In this document: positions 41,078-50,462 of the stretch, piece after piece
How the letters are laid out: the number at the start of each line of letters is the position of its first letter
Numbering within the stretch: the stretch's first letter is position 1
Source: Brucellaceae bacterium
GTDB lineage: Bacteria; Pseudomonadota; Alphaproteobacteria; Rhizobiales; Rhizobiaceae
Length of the DNA: 64,000 nt
Reading direction: 5' to 3'
NCBI GenBank assembly: GCA_020637755.1
Contig: JACKJW010000012.1
Span: forward strand, 1-64,000
Notes under the pieces: generated by a model
Told to the model about the DNA's origin: nothing
Seen by the model: only the letters and a program-made list of their open reading frames with translations
Database searches by the model: none
Made by a program: the position numbers and the translations under genes

Positions 41078-42748
41078 TTATTCCACGGTGATTTCAGTGC
41101 GCTTGCCCGCGCTGACCGTGGCCTTGGCGGTCTTCTTTTCGTCGCGGCCTTCATGGGTGACCGAGACCTCATAGTCGCCGGGCGGCAGGGTTTCCTGGTG
41201 TTCGGTGCCGTAGGCACCCGAAAGGCCCTTCTGTGCGCCGGCAATGTCCTTCACCGAGCGGATGTCGATGCGATAGGCCCCCGGCGCGGTGATCGCCAAT
41301 ACGCCCGCATTGAGATTCACCGTCGCTTCAGTTGCCTGTCCGGCCTTGACCGAAACCGGCACTTCCGCCGTGGCCTGGCCAAGACGCGCCACCAGCACGA
41401 AATCGCCCTCAGGCACGAAGAGACGGTTATCCGGTCCGTAGCCGCCATTGAAATTGTGGCGGCTGCCATCCGCAGCGGCGGTTGCGGCCAGAACGTCGAA
41501 GCGTATGTCGCCGCTGCCGGCCTTCTCGCCATCCGCGGTGAAGGTCGCATGCGGGATCACGGTTCCCGCCGGAATCACGATGGTGGTCTCCAGCGTCTTT
41601 CCGGCCTCTACCTGCACGTCCTTCTTGGCTCGGGCCTCGGCAATGCGCCCGTGGATTTCCACCAGTCCCGCCCCGGCATAGACCGTCACCGTCCCGTAAC
41701 CACCGTCCTCGCCGCCGTTGAAGCGCATGTCGACGCGCGCATCGGAGCCTGTTTCGGGGCCGTTTTCCGTGAAGAGCGGCGTGACCTTCAAAATGCCCGC
41801 ATCAAAGATGATCTCTGTTTCCACGGGCTTGCCGTCCGCAGCCACCTCGACCACTTCCTCGTTGGTCAATGCGCCAAGCTTCGCAACGGCCACATAGTTT
41901 CCGGGCTTGAGTGCAAAGGAGCGAACCCCGCCATAGGTGCCGTCCACCGCCGTGCTGCCGCGTGAACCATCCTCGGCCAGCGGATAGAAATCCCAACGCA
42001 CATCGTCATTGCCTTCCAGCGCCGGGCCGCCTTCGTACAGATAGGCCTTGGCCACGACATTGTTGACCGGGTCTGCTACCGGCTTCTCCTCTTTCGGCGC
42101 GGCAGGCCTTTCCTCGACCGTTTCAACCCTGGCAATCGTGCCTTTGAGCGCGTCTTTCAGCGATCCGGCATCCTTGGCATCAAAATATTTGCCGCCGGTC
42201 TCCTCCGCCAGACAGGCCACCTGCTTGCCTTCTTCAGCGCTCAGGCCGAAGCCGACCACATGGGCGGTGAAATCGACGCCGGAGCTTTCCAGTGCGCGGG
42301 CCAGCGCGCAAGGGTCGCCGCCGCAGGTCTCCAGTCCGTCGGTCACCAGCACGACCGTGGCCTTTTCCTCTGTCGAGCGCAGCGCCTTGGCAGCCATCTC
42401 CACCGCCCCGGTCAGTGGCGTCTTGCCCTTCGGGTTAAGTTTCGCCGCGAAGGAGGAGATGGCCGCGGCAGTACCGGCAGCCGGCGCAATCGCCAGCTCG
42501 ATGTCGTCGCACGCGCCCTTGGTGCGGTGGCCATAGACCATCAGGCCGATCTCGTTTTCCGTGGGGATGGCACCCAGCACCTCGCCAAGGGTCTCGCGCG
42601 CAATCTCGATCTTCGGCCGCCCGTCGATCTGGCCCCACATCGAACCTGATGCGTCCAGCACCACGATGCTGCGATCCGCCGCGACGGCCGCACTCGTGGC
42701 CGTCAGGATGAAGGCGAGGCCTGCCGCCACGCGGTTGATGCCGTGCAT
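41078..42748 (-). CDS. Exported von Willebrand factor A protein with repeated beta modules
   Basis: A 556-residue periplasmic or surface protein from ATG 42748 (ACGGAG upstream). Signal peptide 1-24; vWA domain about 25-215 with a complete MIDAS DASGS (32-36), Thr in GKTPLTGAVEMA near 113 and Asp in VLVTDGLETCGGDPC near 138. The rest is about four related beta modules of 70-80 residues, each with an aromatic-Pro-Gly-hairpin (FALKPGNYVAVAKLG, FVPEGDFVLVARLG, TLPPGDYEVSV) and ending in a V-A-G-K/Q-x-T/L-E-x-T motif. Ligand unknown. Divergent from ccrM. Confidence 0.88.
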   Translation of the reverse strand: MHGINRVAAGLAFILTATSAAVAADRSIVVLDASGSMWGQIDGRPKIEIARETLGEVLGAIPTENEIGLMVYGHRTKGACDDIELAIAPAAGTAAAISSFAAKLNPKGKTPLTGAVEMAAKALRSTEEKATVVLVTDGLETCGGDPCALARALESSGVDFTAHVVGFGLSAEEGKQVACLAEETGGKYFDAKDAGSLKDALKGTIARVETVEERPAAPKEEKPVADPVNNVVAKAYLYEGGPALEGNDDVRWDFYPLAEDGSRGSTAVDGTYGGVRSFALKPGNYVAVAKLGALTNEEVVEVAADGKPVETEIIFDAGILKVTPLFTENGPETGSDARVDMRFNGGEDGGYGTVTVYAGAGLVEIHGRIAEARAKKDVQVEAGKTLETTIVIPAGTVIPHATFTADGEKAGSGDIRFDVLAATAAADGSRHNFNGGYGPDNRLFVPEGDFVLVARLGQATAEVPVSVKAGQATEATVNLNAGVLAITAPGAYRIDIRSVKDIAGAQKGLSGAYGTEHQETLPPGDYEVSVTHEGRDEKKTAKATVSAGKRTEITVE

Positions 42749-42766
42749 AATCCACTCCGTCCAAGA

Positions 42767-42771
42767 GATTC
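42767..42771. promoter_or_regulatory. GANTC site in the vWA / ccrM intergenic region
   Basis: GATTC, a target of CcrM itself, lies 19 bp upstream of the vWA start and 124 bp upstream of the ccrM start. In Caulobacter and rhizobia methylation of GANTC sites near ccrM adjusts its cell-cycle expression. This is the only GANTC in the 146 bp gap, so it may be chance. Confidence 0.3.
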
Positions 42772-42894
42772 GAGCCCCAGTGTTTTTGTGCCAAGCCTGA
42801 CGCCGGAAAGCAATTGAGCCGCCGCTTAACCACTTCTTCACCCTGTTCGGTAACCATGTTTCCCAGTTGAGTTCGAGTAACCGGGTTTGAGTAC

Positions 42895-44028
42895 ATGACC
42901 GCAGTGCGCCTGCTGGACGACCTTGCCGCGTCCGCCAAGAAAGCCGACTGGATCGACACCATCCTGAAGGGCGATTGCGTCGCCGCGCTGGAGCGGCTTC
43001 CCGAAAAATCCGTCGATGTGATCGTTGCCGATCCGCCCTACAACCTTCAGCTCGAAGGCGCACTCACCCGCCCCGACCAGTCGAAGGTCGACGCGGTCGA
43101 CGACCACTGGGACCAGTTCGAGAGTTTTGCCGCCTATGACGCCTTCACCCGCGCCTGGCTGCTTGCGGCCCGCCGCGTGCTCAAGCCGAACGGCACGATC
43201 TGGGTCATCGGCTCCTACCACAATATCTTCCGCGTCGGCACGACCCTGCAGGACCTCGGCTTCTGGATCCTCAACGATGTGGTCTGGCGCAAGACCAACC
43301 CGATGCCGAACTTCAAGGGCCGACGCTTCCAGAACGCCCACGAAACGCTGATCTGGGCCTCGCGCGACCAGAGCGCCAAGGGTTACACCTTCAACTATGA
43401 CGCCATGAAGGCCGCCAATGACGATGTGCAGATGCGCTCCGACTGGCTGTTCCCGATCTGCAATGGCGGCGAACGCCTGAAGGATGCGGACGGCAACAAG
43501 GTGCACCCGACCCAGAAGCCGGAGGCCCTTCTTGCCCGCATCATGTCTGCCACCACCAAGCCGGGCGATGTGGTGCTTGATCCCTTCTTCGGCTCCGGCA
43601 CCACCGGCGCGGTGGCCAAGATGCTGGGGCGCCACTTTGTCGGCATCGAGCGCGAGCAGTCCTATATCGACGCGGCCTCGGCACGCATCGCGTCGGTGGA
43701 ACGCCTTGATGGCGCGGCGCTGAAACAGTTGCAGCCCAAGCGCGCCGAACCGCGCGTGGCCTTCGTTTCGCTGATCGAATCCGGCCTGATCGCCTCCGGC
43801 ACACGCCTCACCGATGCACGCCGCCGCTTCACCGCGACCGTGCGTGCCGACGGAACACTGGCCAATGACAGCGGTGCAGGCTCCATCCACCGCATGGGCG
43901 CGCAGGTGCAGAACCTTGAGGCCTGCAATGGCTGGACCTTCTGGCACTACGAGGAGAAGGGCACGCTGAAACCCATCGATGAACTGCGCCGCCAGGTCCG
44001 CGAAACCATGGCCGCCGCCGGCGCCTGA
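42895..44028 (+). CDS. ccrM: Cell-cycle DNA adenine methyltransferase CcrM (GANTC)
   Basis: Methylates adenine in GANTC and couples replication state to transcription in alphaproteobacteria. The 377-residue enzyme is a beta-class N6-adenine methyltransferase: DPPY at 46-49 (ADPPYNLQLEG), then the SAM motif DPFFGSGTTGAVA near 222. The C-terminal 90 residues after about 290 (IASGTRLTDARRRF, WTFWHYEEKG) are the extra CcrM domain used for DNA recognition. No restriction enzyme partner is nearby, as expected for a solitary methylase. A strong terminator follows. Confidence 0.97.
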   Translation: MTAVRLLDDLAASAKKADWIDTILKGDCVAALERLPEKSVDVIVADPPYNLQLEGALTRPDQSKVDAVDDHWDQFESFAAYDAFTRAWLLAARRVLKPNGTIWVIGSYHNIFRVGTTLQDLGFWILNDVVWRKTNPMPNFKGRRFQNAHETLIWASRDQSAKGYTFNYDAMKAANDDVQMRSDWLFPICNGGERLKDADGNKVHPTQKPEALLARIMSATTKPGDVVLDPFFGSGTTGAVAKMLGRHFVGIEREQSYIDAASARIASVERLDGAALKQLQPKRAEPRVAFVSLIESGLIASGTRLTDARRRFTATVRADGTLANDSGAGSIHRMGAQVQNLEACNGWTFWHYEEKGTLKPIDELRRQVRETMAAAGA

Positions 44029-44116
44029 GGCCGGGAGCAAGCTTTCGGGCATCCGGTTTGGGAGAGCCGCTGCCTGATTTTCCGCCGTTCCCCTCCAGTC
44101 GCGCGCGGAATCCCTG

Positions 44117-44150
44117 ACGCCCGGAGCCCCCGCTCCGGGCGTTATGTTTT
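44117..44150 (+). terminator. Intrinsic terminator after ccrM
   Basis: ACGCCCGGAGC (44117-44127), loop CCCC, GCTCCGGGCGT (44132-44142), then TATGTTTT. An 11-bp perfect stem with a T-rich tail. It sits between ccrM and the convergent mutY. Confidence 0.85.
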
Positions 44151-44173
44151 GGGCTGCCTGGCATCCTGTTTGG

Positions 44174-45313
44174 TCAGCGCGCGCTCGCCTTTGGCTGCGT
44201 CACACCCGGCAGTGCCGCCTCCAGTGCCTTTTTCATCACCGTGGGCAGCGCTTCGCCAGCCAATGTTTCAGCGGCAGCCCACCATTGACTGGCTGCTGCA
44301 AGGGCGCAGACGTCCGTCGCCCGCCAGACTTCCAGATTGAGCTCGAAATGCGTGAACACATGGCGCACGGAGCCGCAGGCCTGCCACGCGGCAGGGAAGG
44401 GAGCTGCGCCCGCACCGGTGGCGCCATCCTTGTTTGATGTCCAGCCTGTCGTTGGAAGGCCGGTCATCCCTCCCAGAAGCCCGGCAACGGGCCGCCGCTC
44501 CAGCAGCACCGAGCCGTCAGGCGCTACTGCGACGAAAGCCGCGCCCTTGCGAACCGGCTTGGCCTTTTTCGGTGCCTTGACCGGAAACCGCCCGGCATCC
44601 AGTCCGGCCGCCGGAACCGCGCAATCGGCATTGAGCGGGCACACTACGCAGGCAGGTTTGCGCGGCGTGCAGAGCGTGGCGCCGAGATCCATCATCGCCT
44701 GCGCGAAATCGCCCGGCCTGCCCTGAGGCACCAGCGGTGCGAGGGCCGCCTTCACTTCGGACTTGGCCCTGGGCAGCGGTGTGGCAATCGCGCGGTGCCG
44801 GGTCATCACGCGCTCCACATTGCCATCAACCACGATGGACGGGCGGTCAAAGGCGATCGCCGCAATGGCCGCTGCCGTGTAGTCGCCAATCCCGGGAAGC
44901 GCGCGCAATCCGGCTTCGGTGTCGGGGAACCGGCCGTCGTGGTCGCGCATCACGGCTTCCGCGCAGGCCTTCAGGTTGCGCGCCCGGCTGTAATAGCCAA
45001 GCCCCGCCCACGCTTTCATCACCTCTTCGGAAGGGGAAACGGCCAGCGAGGCCACATCCGGCCAAAGCGCCATAAACCGCTCGAAATAGGCGCGCACCGC
45101 CTGCACGGTGGTCTGCTGGAGCATGATTTCCGACAGCCAGACGCGATAGGGGTCGGCCCGTATGCCGCGCGCCCGTTCCGCCGGGGTCACCCGCCAGGGC
45201 AGGATGCGGTGCTGCCGGTCGTACCAGCCCAGCAGCCGGCCGGCGAAATCGTCATGCACGGGTCCTGCCTGCGGTGGCATGGTGGCATCTGGGGTGGTAT
45301 CAGTCGGCATCAT
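44174..45313 (-). CDS. mutY: A/G-specific adenine glycosylase MutY
   Basis: Removes adenine mispaired with 8-oxoguanine. About 379 residues from ATG 45313 (ATG 45310 is equally possible; no good ribosome site). The helix-hairpin-helix with catalytic Asp reads ALPGIGDYTAAAIAAIAF then VVDGNVERV near 135-165; LSEIMLQQTT near 60 contains the Glu of the active site; the [4Fe-4S] cysteines are in CTPRKPACVVCPLNADC near 215; a NUDIX-like C-terminal domain follows (from about 245) and recognises 8-oxoG. Divergent from the DUF721 gene. Confidence 0.95.
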   Translation of the reverse strand: MMPTDTTPDATMPPQAGPVHDDFAGRLLGWYDRQHRILPWRVTPAERARGIRADPYRVWLSEIMLQQTTVQAVRAYFERFMALWPDVASLAVSPSEEVMKAWAGLGYYSRARNLKACAEAVMRDHDGRFPDTEAGLRALPGIGDYTAAAIAAIAFDRPSIVVDGNVERVMTRHRAIATPLPRAKSEVKAALAPLVPQGRPGDFAQAMMDLGATLCTPRKPACVVCPLNADCAVPAAGLDAGRFPVKAPKKAKPVRKGAAFVAVAPDGSVLLERRPVAGLLGGMTGLPTTGWTSNKDGATGAGAAPFPAAWQACGSVRHVFTHFELNLEVWRATDVCALAAASQWWAAAETLAGEALPTVMKKALEAALPGVTQPKASAR

Positions 45314-45343
45314 CGCATCACGTGAGGAAATCGGCTTCAGGTC

Positions 45344-45847
45344 ATGGCAAGCCCTCCCGGCAAACGCAATGCAGAACCGGTCAGCGATCTGGTGTCGGCC
45401 ATCATCGACCCGGTATTGCGCAAGCGTGCCGGTGTCTCGGTCAGCCTCGTGCAATCGTGGGAGGAAATAGCGGGCCCGCGTCTGGCGGCAACCTCGCGGC
45501 CCGAGCGCATCGTCTGGCCGCGCCGCACCGGAGATGACGATCCCTTCGAGCCGGCCACGCTCGTGGTCGCTTGCGAGGGCTTTGCCGCGCTTGCCCTGCA
45601 ACACGAGACGGGCGAGGTGATTGCCCGCATCAATGCCTTTCTGGGCTTTGCCGCCATCGGCCGGGTGAAGATCGTCCAGAAGCCGGTGCGCCTGCCCGAG
45701 CGGCCGAAGCCGCGCGCGCTGCGCCCGCTGACCGGCAGCGAGGAGGCTGCCCTTGCCGCCCGGCTGGACGGCATCGAGAGCGACAGCTTGCGCCGTGCGC
45801 TGGAGCGGCTCGGGCGCGGCGTTCTGGGCGAGAAGGGGCGCCGCTGA
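45344..45847 (+). CDS. DciA family (DUF721) protein
   Basis: A 167-residue protein of the DUF721 family. Members called DciA load or support the replicative helicase DnaB in bacteria lacking DnaC. The N-terminal half (VSDLVSAIIDPVLRKRAGVSVSLVQSWEEIAGPRLA) is the KH-like DciA domain; the C-terminal part (LPERPKPRALRPLTGSEEAA) is the usual disordered tail. No DnaC homologue is known from this window. Divergent from mutY and upstream of dsbA, a fixed rhizobial block. Confidence 0.85.
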   Translation: MASPPGKRNAEPVSDLVSAIIDPVLRKRAGVSVSLVQSWEEIAGPRLAATSRPERIVWPRRTGDDDPFEPATLVVACEGFAALALQHETGEVIARINAFLGFAAIGRVKIVQKPVRLPERPKPRALRPLTGSEEAALAARLDGIESDSLRRALERLGRGVLGEKGRR

Positions 45848-45991
45848 GCCGCGCGCACCGCATTGTGAACGCTGTGTGCCGCCTGCCATATGGCTTTTGC
45901 GTGAACTTTCCTTAATTTGCCCCACGACGCGCTTTAGTGCCATCAAGGACGCAAGAAGTTTCGACCCCCATCGACCGATCAGGTGATTCGC

Positions 45992-46771
45992 ATGAAAATG
46001 ACCCTTTCCAAGCCCGTGACCGCCATTTTTGCCGCGCCGTTTCTGGCGCTGGCGCTGACAGCCTGCTCCGACAATTCCGGTTCGGAGAAAAAGGCTGCCG
46101 AGGCGCCCGCAAAGCCTGCCGCCGAGGCGCCTGCCAAGACCGAGGCACCGGCAGCCAAGCCGGCAGAAGCCCCTGCCGCCACGCCGGCCAAGGCCGAGGT
46201 GAAGGTACCGGAAGCCCAGGGCGAAGCCGATGTGGCCAAGCTGATGGAAGCCGGCGCGCTGCCCGACCAGTGGCTCGGCGACGAGAAGGCCCCGGTGACG
46301 ATCATCGAATATGCTTCAACGACTTGCGGTCATTGCGCCCATTTCCACGAGACGACCTGGCCGGAACTGAAGAAGGCTTACATCGATACGGGCAAGGTGC
46401 ATTTCGTGCTGCGCGAATTCCCCTTCGATCCGCGCGCGACAGCCGCCTTCATGCTCGCCCGCTGCTCCGGCAGCAACTACTACCCGATGATCGACGTGCT
46501 GTTCAGCCAGCAGAACGTCTGGGCCCGCGCGCCGCAGGAAACCGCGGCCCAGGTGATGTTCCAGACGGTCAAGATTGCCGGTTTTTCACAGGAGTCCTTT
46601 GACGCCTGCTTGAAGGACCAGCAACTTCTCGACAATGTGAATGCCGTGAGGAACAAGGCGGCCGACGAATTCAAGGTGGATGCCACGCCGACCTTCTTCA
46701 TCAACGGCAAGAAATATTCGGGAGCAATGCCGTTTGCGGAAATGGCGGCGATTATTGACAGCATGGAGTAA
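45992..46771 (+). CDS. DsbA family thioredoxin-fold lipoprotein
   Basis: Periplasmic disulphide oxidoreductase of 259 residues from ATG 45992 (GTG 45983 and ATG 45998 are possible). Instead of a plain signal it carries a lipobox, LALALTAC with Cys25, then a 45-residue Ala/Pro/Lys/Glu linker (about 32-76) that would hold the domain away from the membrane. The DsbA domain starts near 85; active site C112-G-H-C115 in STTCGHCAHFHE and cis-Pro in VDATPTFFING. Unlike E. coli DsbA it is predicted to be membrane tethered. A ribosome site CAGGTGA precedes it; smc follows. Confidence 0.92.
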   Translation: MKMTLSKPVTAIFAAPFLALALTACSDNSGSEKKAAEAPAKPAAEAPAKTEAPAAKPAEAPAATPAKAEVKVPEAQGEADVAKLMEAGALPDQWLGDEKAPVTIIEYASTTCGHCAHFHETTWPELKKAYIDTGKVHFVLREFPFDPRATAAFMLARCSGSNYYPMIDVLFSQQNVWARAPQETAAQVMFQTVKIAGFSQESFDACLKDQQLLDNVNAVRNKAADEFKVDATPTFFINGKKYSGAMPFAEMAAIIDSME

Positions 46772-46843
46772 GGCCCGCGCGCGCGCCGGCCTTCGCGCCC
46801 ACGCGCGCCGCTGCGTCTCGGCATGTCACGGGGGGAGGGGCTG

Positions 46844-49800
46844 ATGCGTTTCTCCCGCCTGCGTGTCCTCGGCTTCAAATCCTTCGTTGAGCCGACGGAA
46901 TTCATGATCGAGAACGGGCTGACCGGCGTGGTCGGCCCGAACGGCTGCGGCAAGTCCAATCTCGTCGAGGCCCTGCGCTGGGTCATGGGCGAGAACTCCT
47001 ACAAGAACATGCGCGCCTCCGGCATGGACGATGTGATCTTTTCCGGCTCCGGCACGCGCCCCTCGCGCAACACGGCCGAAGTCACGCTGTTCCTCGACAA
47101 TTCGGACCGCCTGGCACCGTCGCAATGGAATGATGGCGACGAGATCCAGGTCTCGCGCCGCATCGAGCGCGAGGCGGGCTCGATCTACCGCATCAACGGC
47201 AAGGAAGCCCGCGCCCGCGACGTGCAGCTGCTCTTTGCCGACCAGTCCACCGGTGCCCGCTCCCCCTCCATGGTGGGGCAGGGCCGCATCGGCGAACTGA
47301 TCCAGGCCAAGCCGCAGGCCCGCCGCCAATTGTTGGAAGAGGCGGCCGGCATTTCCGGCCTGCACACCCGCCGCCATGAGGCGGAACTGCGCCTGCGCGC
47401 CACCGAGACCAATCTCGAGCGCCTCGACGACGTGGTCGGCGAGCTGGAAAGCCAGATCGAGAGCCTGAAGCGCCAGGCCCGGCAGGCCAACCGCTTCAAG
47501 GCGCTGTCGGCGGATATCCGTGCGGCGGAAGCCATCCTGCTCCACCTGCGCTGGAGCCAGGCCAAGACACAGGAGGGCGAGGCACAATCGGCGCTGTCGG
47601 CTGCCACCTCTGCGGTGGGCGAGCGCGCCGCCTTCCAGCTGGAAGCCGCCAAGGCGCAAGCCATCGGCGCGCACGGGCTGCCGGCGCTGCGCGAGGCTGA
47701 AGCCGCCGCCGCAGCAGCACTGCAACGCCTGACGATTGCCCGCGATCAGCTGGAAGAGGAAGCGCGCCGCCTCGCCAGCCGCCAGGCCGAACTTGCCAAG
47801 CGCCTGTCGCAACTTGATGCCGACATGGCCCGCGAGCAGCAGCTGGTTGGCGACAATGCTGCCATCCTCGACCGGCTGGAAAACGAGGAGCGAACGCTGA
47901 ATTCCGAGGCTGCCGGTGCCGGCGACAAGGAAATCGCGTCTGCCGCAACTCACGAGGAAGCCGCCGCCCGCCTGAGGGAAAGCGAGGCCGCGCTGTCGGC
48001 GCTCACCACTGAGCGCGCCAATGCCGCCGCGTCGCGCCAGTCCGTCGAACGGCAATTGCGCGAGGCCCACGAGCGCTCCGGGCGGCTCCAGCACCAGATG
48101 GCCGAGGTGACTCGCGAGCAAGAAGCGATTGCCGGGCGCTTGGCCGCCCTGCCGGACCCCGCCGAAAAGCAGGCTGCGCTGGACCGCGCCGAGGCGCAAT
48201 GGCGCGAGGCCGAAAAAATGGCCGCTGCCGCTGACGAGGCGGTGGAAGCCGCGCGCGGGGCGGAAGCGGCCGCCCGCCCGCCGCTGGCTGAGGCGCGCGC
48301 CGAGGCAAGCCGCATCGAGACGGAAGCGCGCACGCTGCAAAAAATCATCAATGCCGGCGCGTCCGGCCTGTTCCCGGCGGTCGTGGAACAGATGAAGGTG
48401 GAGCGCGGCTTCGAGACGGCACTGGGCGCCGCCCTGGGTGAAGACCTCGATGCGCCGCTGGATGCCGCAGCACCTGCCCATTGGGGCGCTGCCCCGGACA
48501 GCGCCGCCGATGCGCCACTGCCCGCAGGCGTGCGTCCCCTGTCTTCGGTCGTGCGCGCGCCGGAACAGCTTGCCCGCCGCCTCGCCCAGACAGGGCTGGT
48601 GGAGGATGCCGGCGGCGCGCGCCTGCAAGGGCTCCTGAAACCCGGCCAGCGCCTCGTCTCGAAGGCGGGTGCCTTGTGGCGCTGGGACGGCTTCGTGGCG
48701 AGCGCTGATGCGCCGACCGCCGCCGCGCTGCGGCTTGAACAGAAGAACCGGCTTGCCGAGCTCGACGCCGAGGCCGTGGAGGCGACGAAACGCCTGCGCG
48801 CCGCCGAGGAAGCCGCGCGCGCCGCCGAGACCACGCTCAAGGAGCGTGTGGAAGCCGCGCGCCTGGCGCGCGAGGCCGTGCGTGCCGCACAAGGCCTGGT
48901 CACCCAGGCCCGCGTAGCGCTGGACCAGGCGCAGAAGGCCGCAGGCGAATTTGCCACCCGCCGCGCCGCCCTCGAGGAATCCGCCGCGCGCCTGTCCGAA
49001 GGTCTGTCCGAGGCTGCCGCCGCTGTCGCCTCCGCCGAAAAGGCACTGGCCGAGGCGCCCGACCTGTCGGAATTGCAGGCCCGTCTCGACCGCCTGTCCG
49101 CCGAAGTCTCCGGCGATCGCGGACGCCTGGCCGAGGCGCGCGCCGCCCATGAGGGGCTGAAACGCGAGGCCGAGGCCCGCGCCCGCCGTCTGGCCGCCAT
49201 CGCGGTCGAGCGCAAGGGCTGGATCGAGCGTGCCTCCAATGCGGAAGTGCACATTGCGAGCCTTGGCGAGCGCCGCGCCGAGACGCAGGCCGAATTGCAG
49301 GCGCTGGAAGGCGGGCCGGACGAGGTGGATGCCCGCCGCCGCGCTCTGCTTTCCGAATTGTCCAAGGCCGACGAGGCCCGCAAGGCCGCCGCAGACAGGT
49401 TACAGGAAGCCGAGAACCGGCAGCGCGAACTTGACCGCGTGGCGACCGAGGCCATCACCGCGCTGGCGCAGGGCCGCGAGACCCGCGCGCGCGCCGAGGA
49501 ACGCGTGACCGCCGCGCAGGAGCGCCGCGAGGAGGCCGAGGCCCGCATCCGCGAGGCGCTGAACTGCCCGCCGCATCTGGTCATCCGTCACACCGGGCTG
49601 GAGGCGGACGCCCCCATGCCGGACATGGGCGAGACGGAACGCCGGCTGGAGCGCCTGAAGATCGAACGCGAGCGCCTTGGCGCGGTGAACCTGCGCGCCG
49701 ACGAGGAAGCCGCTGAACTGTCCGGACGCCTCGAACTCATCGTTTCGGAGCGCGAGGATGTGATCGAGGCGATCAAGAAGCTGCGCTCGGCCATCCAGGC

Positions 49801-50302
49801 GCTCAACAAGGAAGGCCGCGAGCGCCTGCTGGACGCTTTCGTGAAGGTCAACGAACAATTCCAGCGCCTCTTCACTCACCTCTTCGGCGGCGGCACGGCG
49901 GAACTGCAACTGATCGAGAGTGACGACCCGCTGGATGCCGGCCTTGAAATCCTTGCCCGCCCGCCCGGCAAGAAGCCGCAGACCATGACGCTGCTCTCGG
50001 GCGGCGAACAGGCGCTGACCGCCATGGCGCTGATCTTCGCCGTCTTCCTCACCAATCCCGCGCCCATCTGCGTGCTGGACGAGGTGGACGCGCCGCTCGA
50101 CGACCACAATGTGGAGCGCTATTGCAACCTGATGGACGAGATGGCGAAGTCGACCGACACGCGCTTCGTCATCATCACCCACAACCCGATCACCATGGCG
50201 CGCATGAACCGCCTCTTCGGCGTCACCATGGCCGAGCAGGGCGTTTCGACACTGGTGAGCGTGGACCTGCAAACCGCCGAGCAGATGCGCGAAGCGGTGT
50301 AG
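46844..50302 (+). CDS. smc: Chromosome segregation protein SMC
   Basis: ATPase of the condensin-like complex that compacts and segregates the chromosome. GGGGGAGGGG (46831-46840) sets ATG 46844; 1152 residues. Walker A GPNGCGKS is residues 31-38, the coiled-coil arms cover about 170-500 and 650-1000 (long Ala/Glu/Arg-rich stretches), the hinge is about 505-650, the signature LLSGGEQALTAMAL is near 1055 and Walker B is CVLDEVDAPLDDHN near 1080. The strong coiled-coil bias makes the reverse strand open over long stretches without coding meaning. ScpA and ScpB are not in the window. Confidence 0.97.
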   Translation: MRFSRLRVLGFKSFVEPTEFMIENGLTGVVGPNGCGKSNLVEALRWVMGENSYKNMRASGMDDVIFSGSGTRPSRNTAEVTLFLDNSDRLAPSQWNDGDEIQVSRRIEREAGSIYRINGKEARARDVQLLFADQSTGARSPSMVGQGRIGELIQAKPQARRQLLEEAAGISGLHTRRHEAELRLRATETNLERLDDVVGELESQIESLKRQARQANRFKALSADIRAAEAILLHLRWSQAKTQEGEAQSALSAATSAVGERAAFQLEAAKAQAIGAHGLPALREAEAAAAAALQRLTIARDQLEEEARRLASRQAELAKRLSQLDADMAREQQLVGDNAAILDRLENEERTLNSEAAGAGDKEIASAATHEEAAARLRESEAALSALTTERANAAASRQSVERQLREAHERSGRLQHQMAEVTREQEAIAGRLAALPDPAEKQAALDRAEAQWREAEKMAAAADEAVEAARGAEAAARPPLAEARAEASRIETEARTLQKIINAGASGLFPAVVEQMKVERGFETALGAALGEDLDAPLDAAAPAHWGAAPDSAADAPLPAGVRPLSSVVRAPEQLARRLAQTGLVEDAGGARLQGLLKPGQRLVSKAGALWRWDGFVASADAPTAAALRLEQKNRLAELDAEAVEATKRLRAAEEAARAAETTLKERVEAARLAREAVRAAQGLVTQARVALDQAQKAAGEFATRRAALEESAARLSEGLSEAAAAVASAEKALAEAPDLSELQARLDRLSAEVSGDRGRLAEARAAHEGLKREAEARARRLAAIAVERKGWIERASNAEVHIASLGERRAETQAELQALEGGPDEVDARRRALLSELSKADEARKAAADRLQEAENRQRELDRVATEAITALAQGRETRARAEERVTAAQERREEAEARIREALNCPPHLVIRHTGLEADAPMPDMGETERRLERLKIERERLGAVNLRADEEAAELSGRLELIVSEREDVIEAIKKLRSAIQALNKEGRERLLDAFVKVNEQFQRLFTHLFGGGTAELQLIESDDPLDAGLEILARPPGKKPQTMTLLSGGEQALTAMALIFAVFLTNPAPICVLDEVDAPLDDHNVERYCNLMDEMAKSTDTRFVIITHNPITMARMNRLFGVTMAEQGVSTLVSVDLQTAEQMREAV

Positions 50303-50462
50303 GGGTTTTCGCACCGGCATTCGCGCTTGAAGTCTGCATTCCCAACACTCGTCATGCAGGGCTTGCTCCGGGAGATGAAGTATACCGCCCTTGACCTCCG
50401 TCAACGCGCGTGCGCTTCGCCCCGCGTAACTTTCAGCATCAGACGCGATGCGGAGGCCGGCC

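Noticed and set aside
42814..42829. TTGA-N8-TTAA before ccrM as a CtrA box
   Set aside because: CtrA sites are TTAA-N7-TTAA. Here one half is TTGA and the spacer is 8, so only one proper half-site exists.
46085..46215. Short tandem-like repeats in the dsbA gene as a DNA repeat element
   Set aside because: They are Ala/Pro/Lys/Glu codons of the linker of the lipoprotein and stay in frame; coding low complexity explains them.
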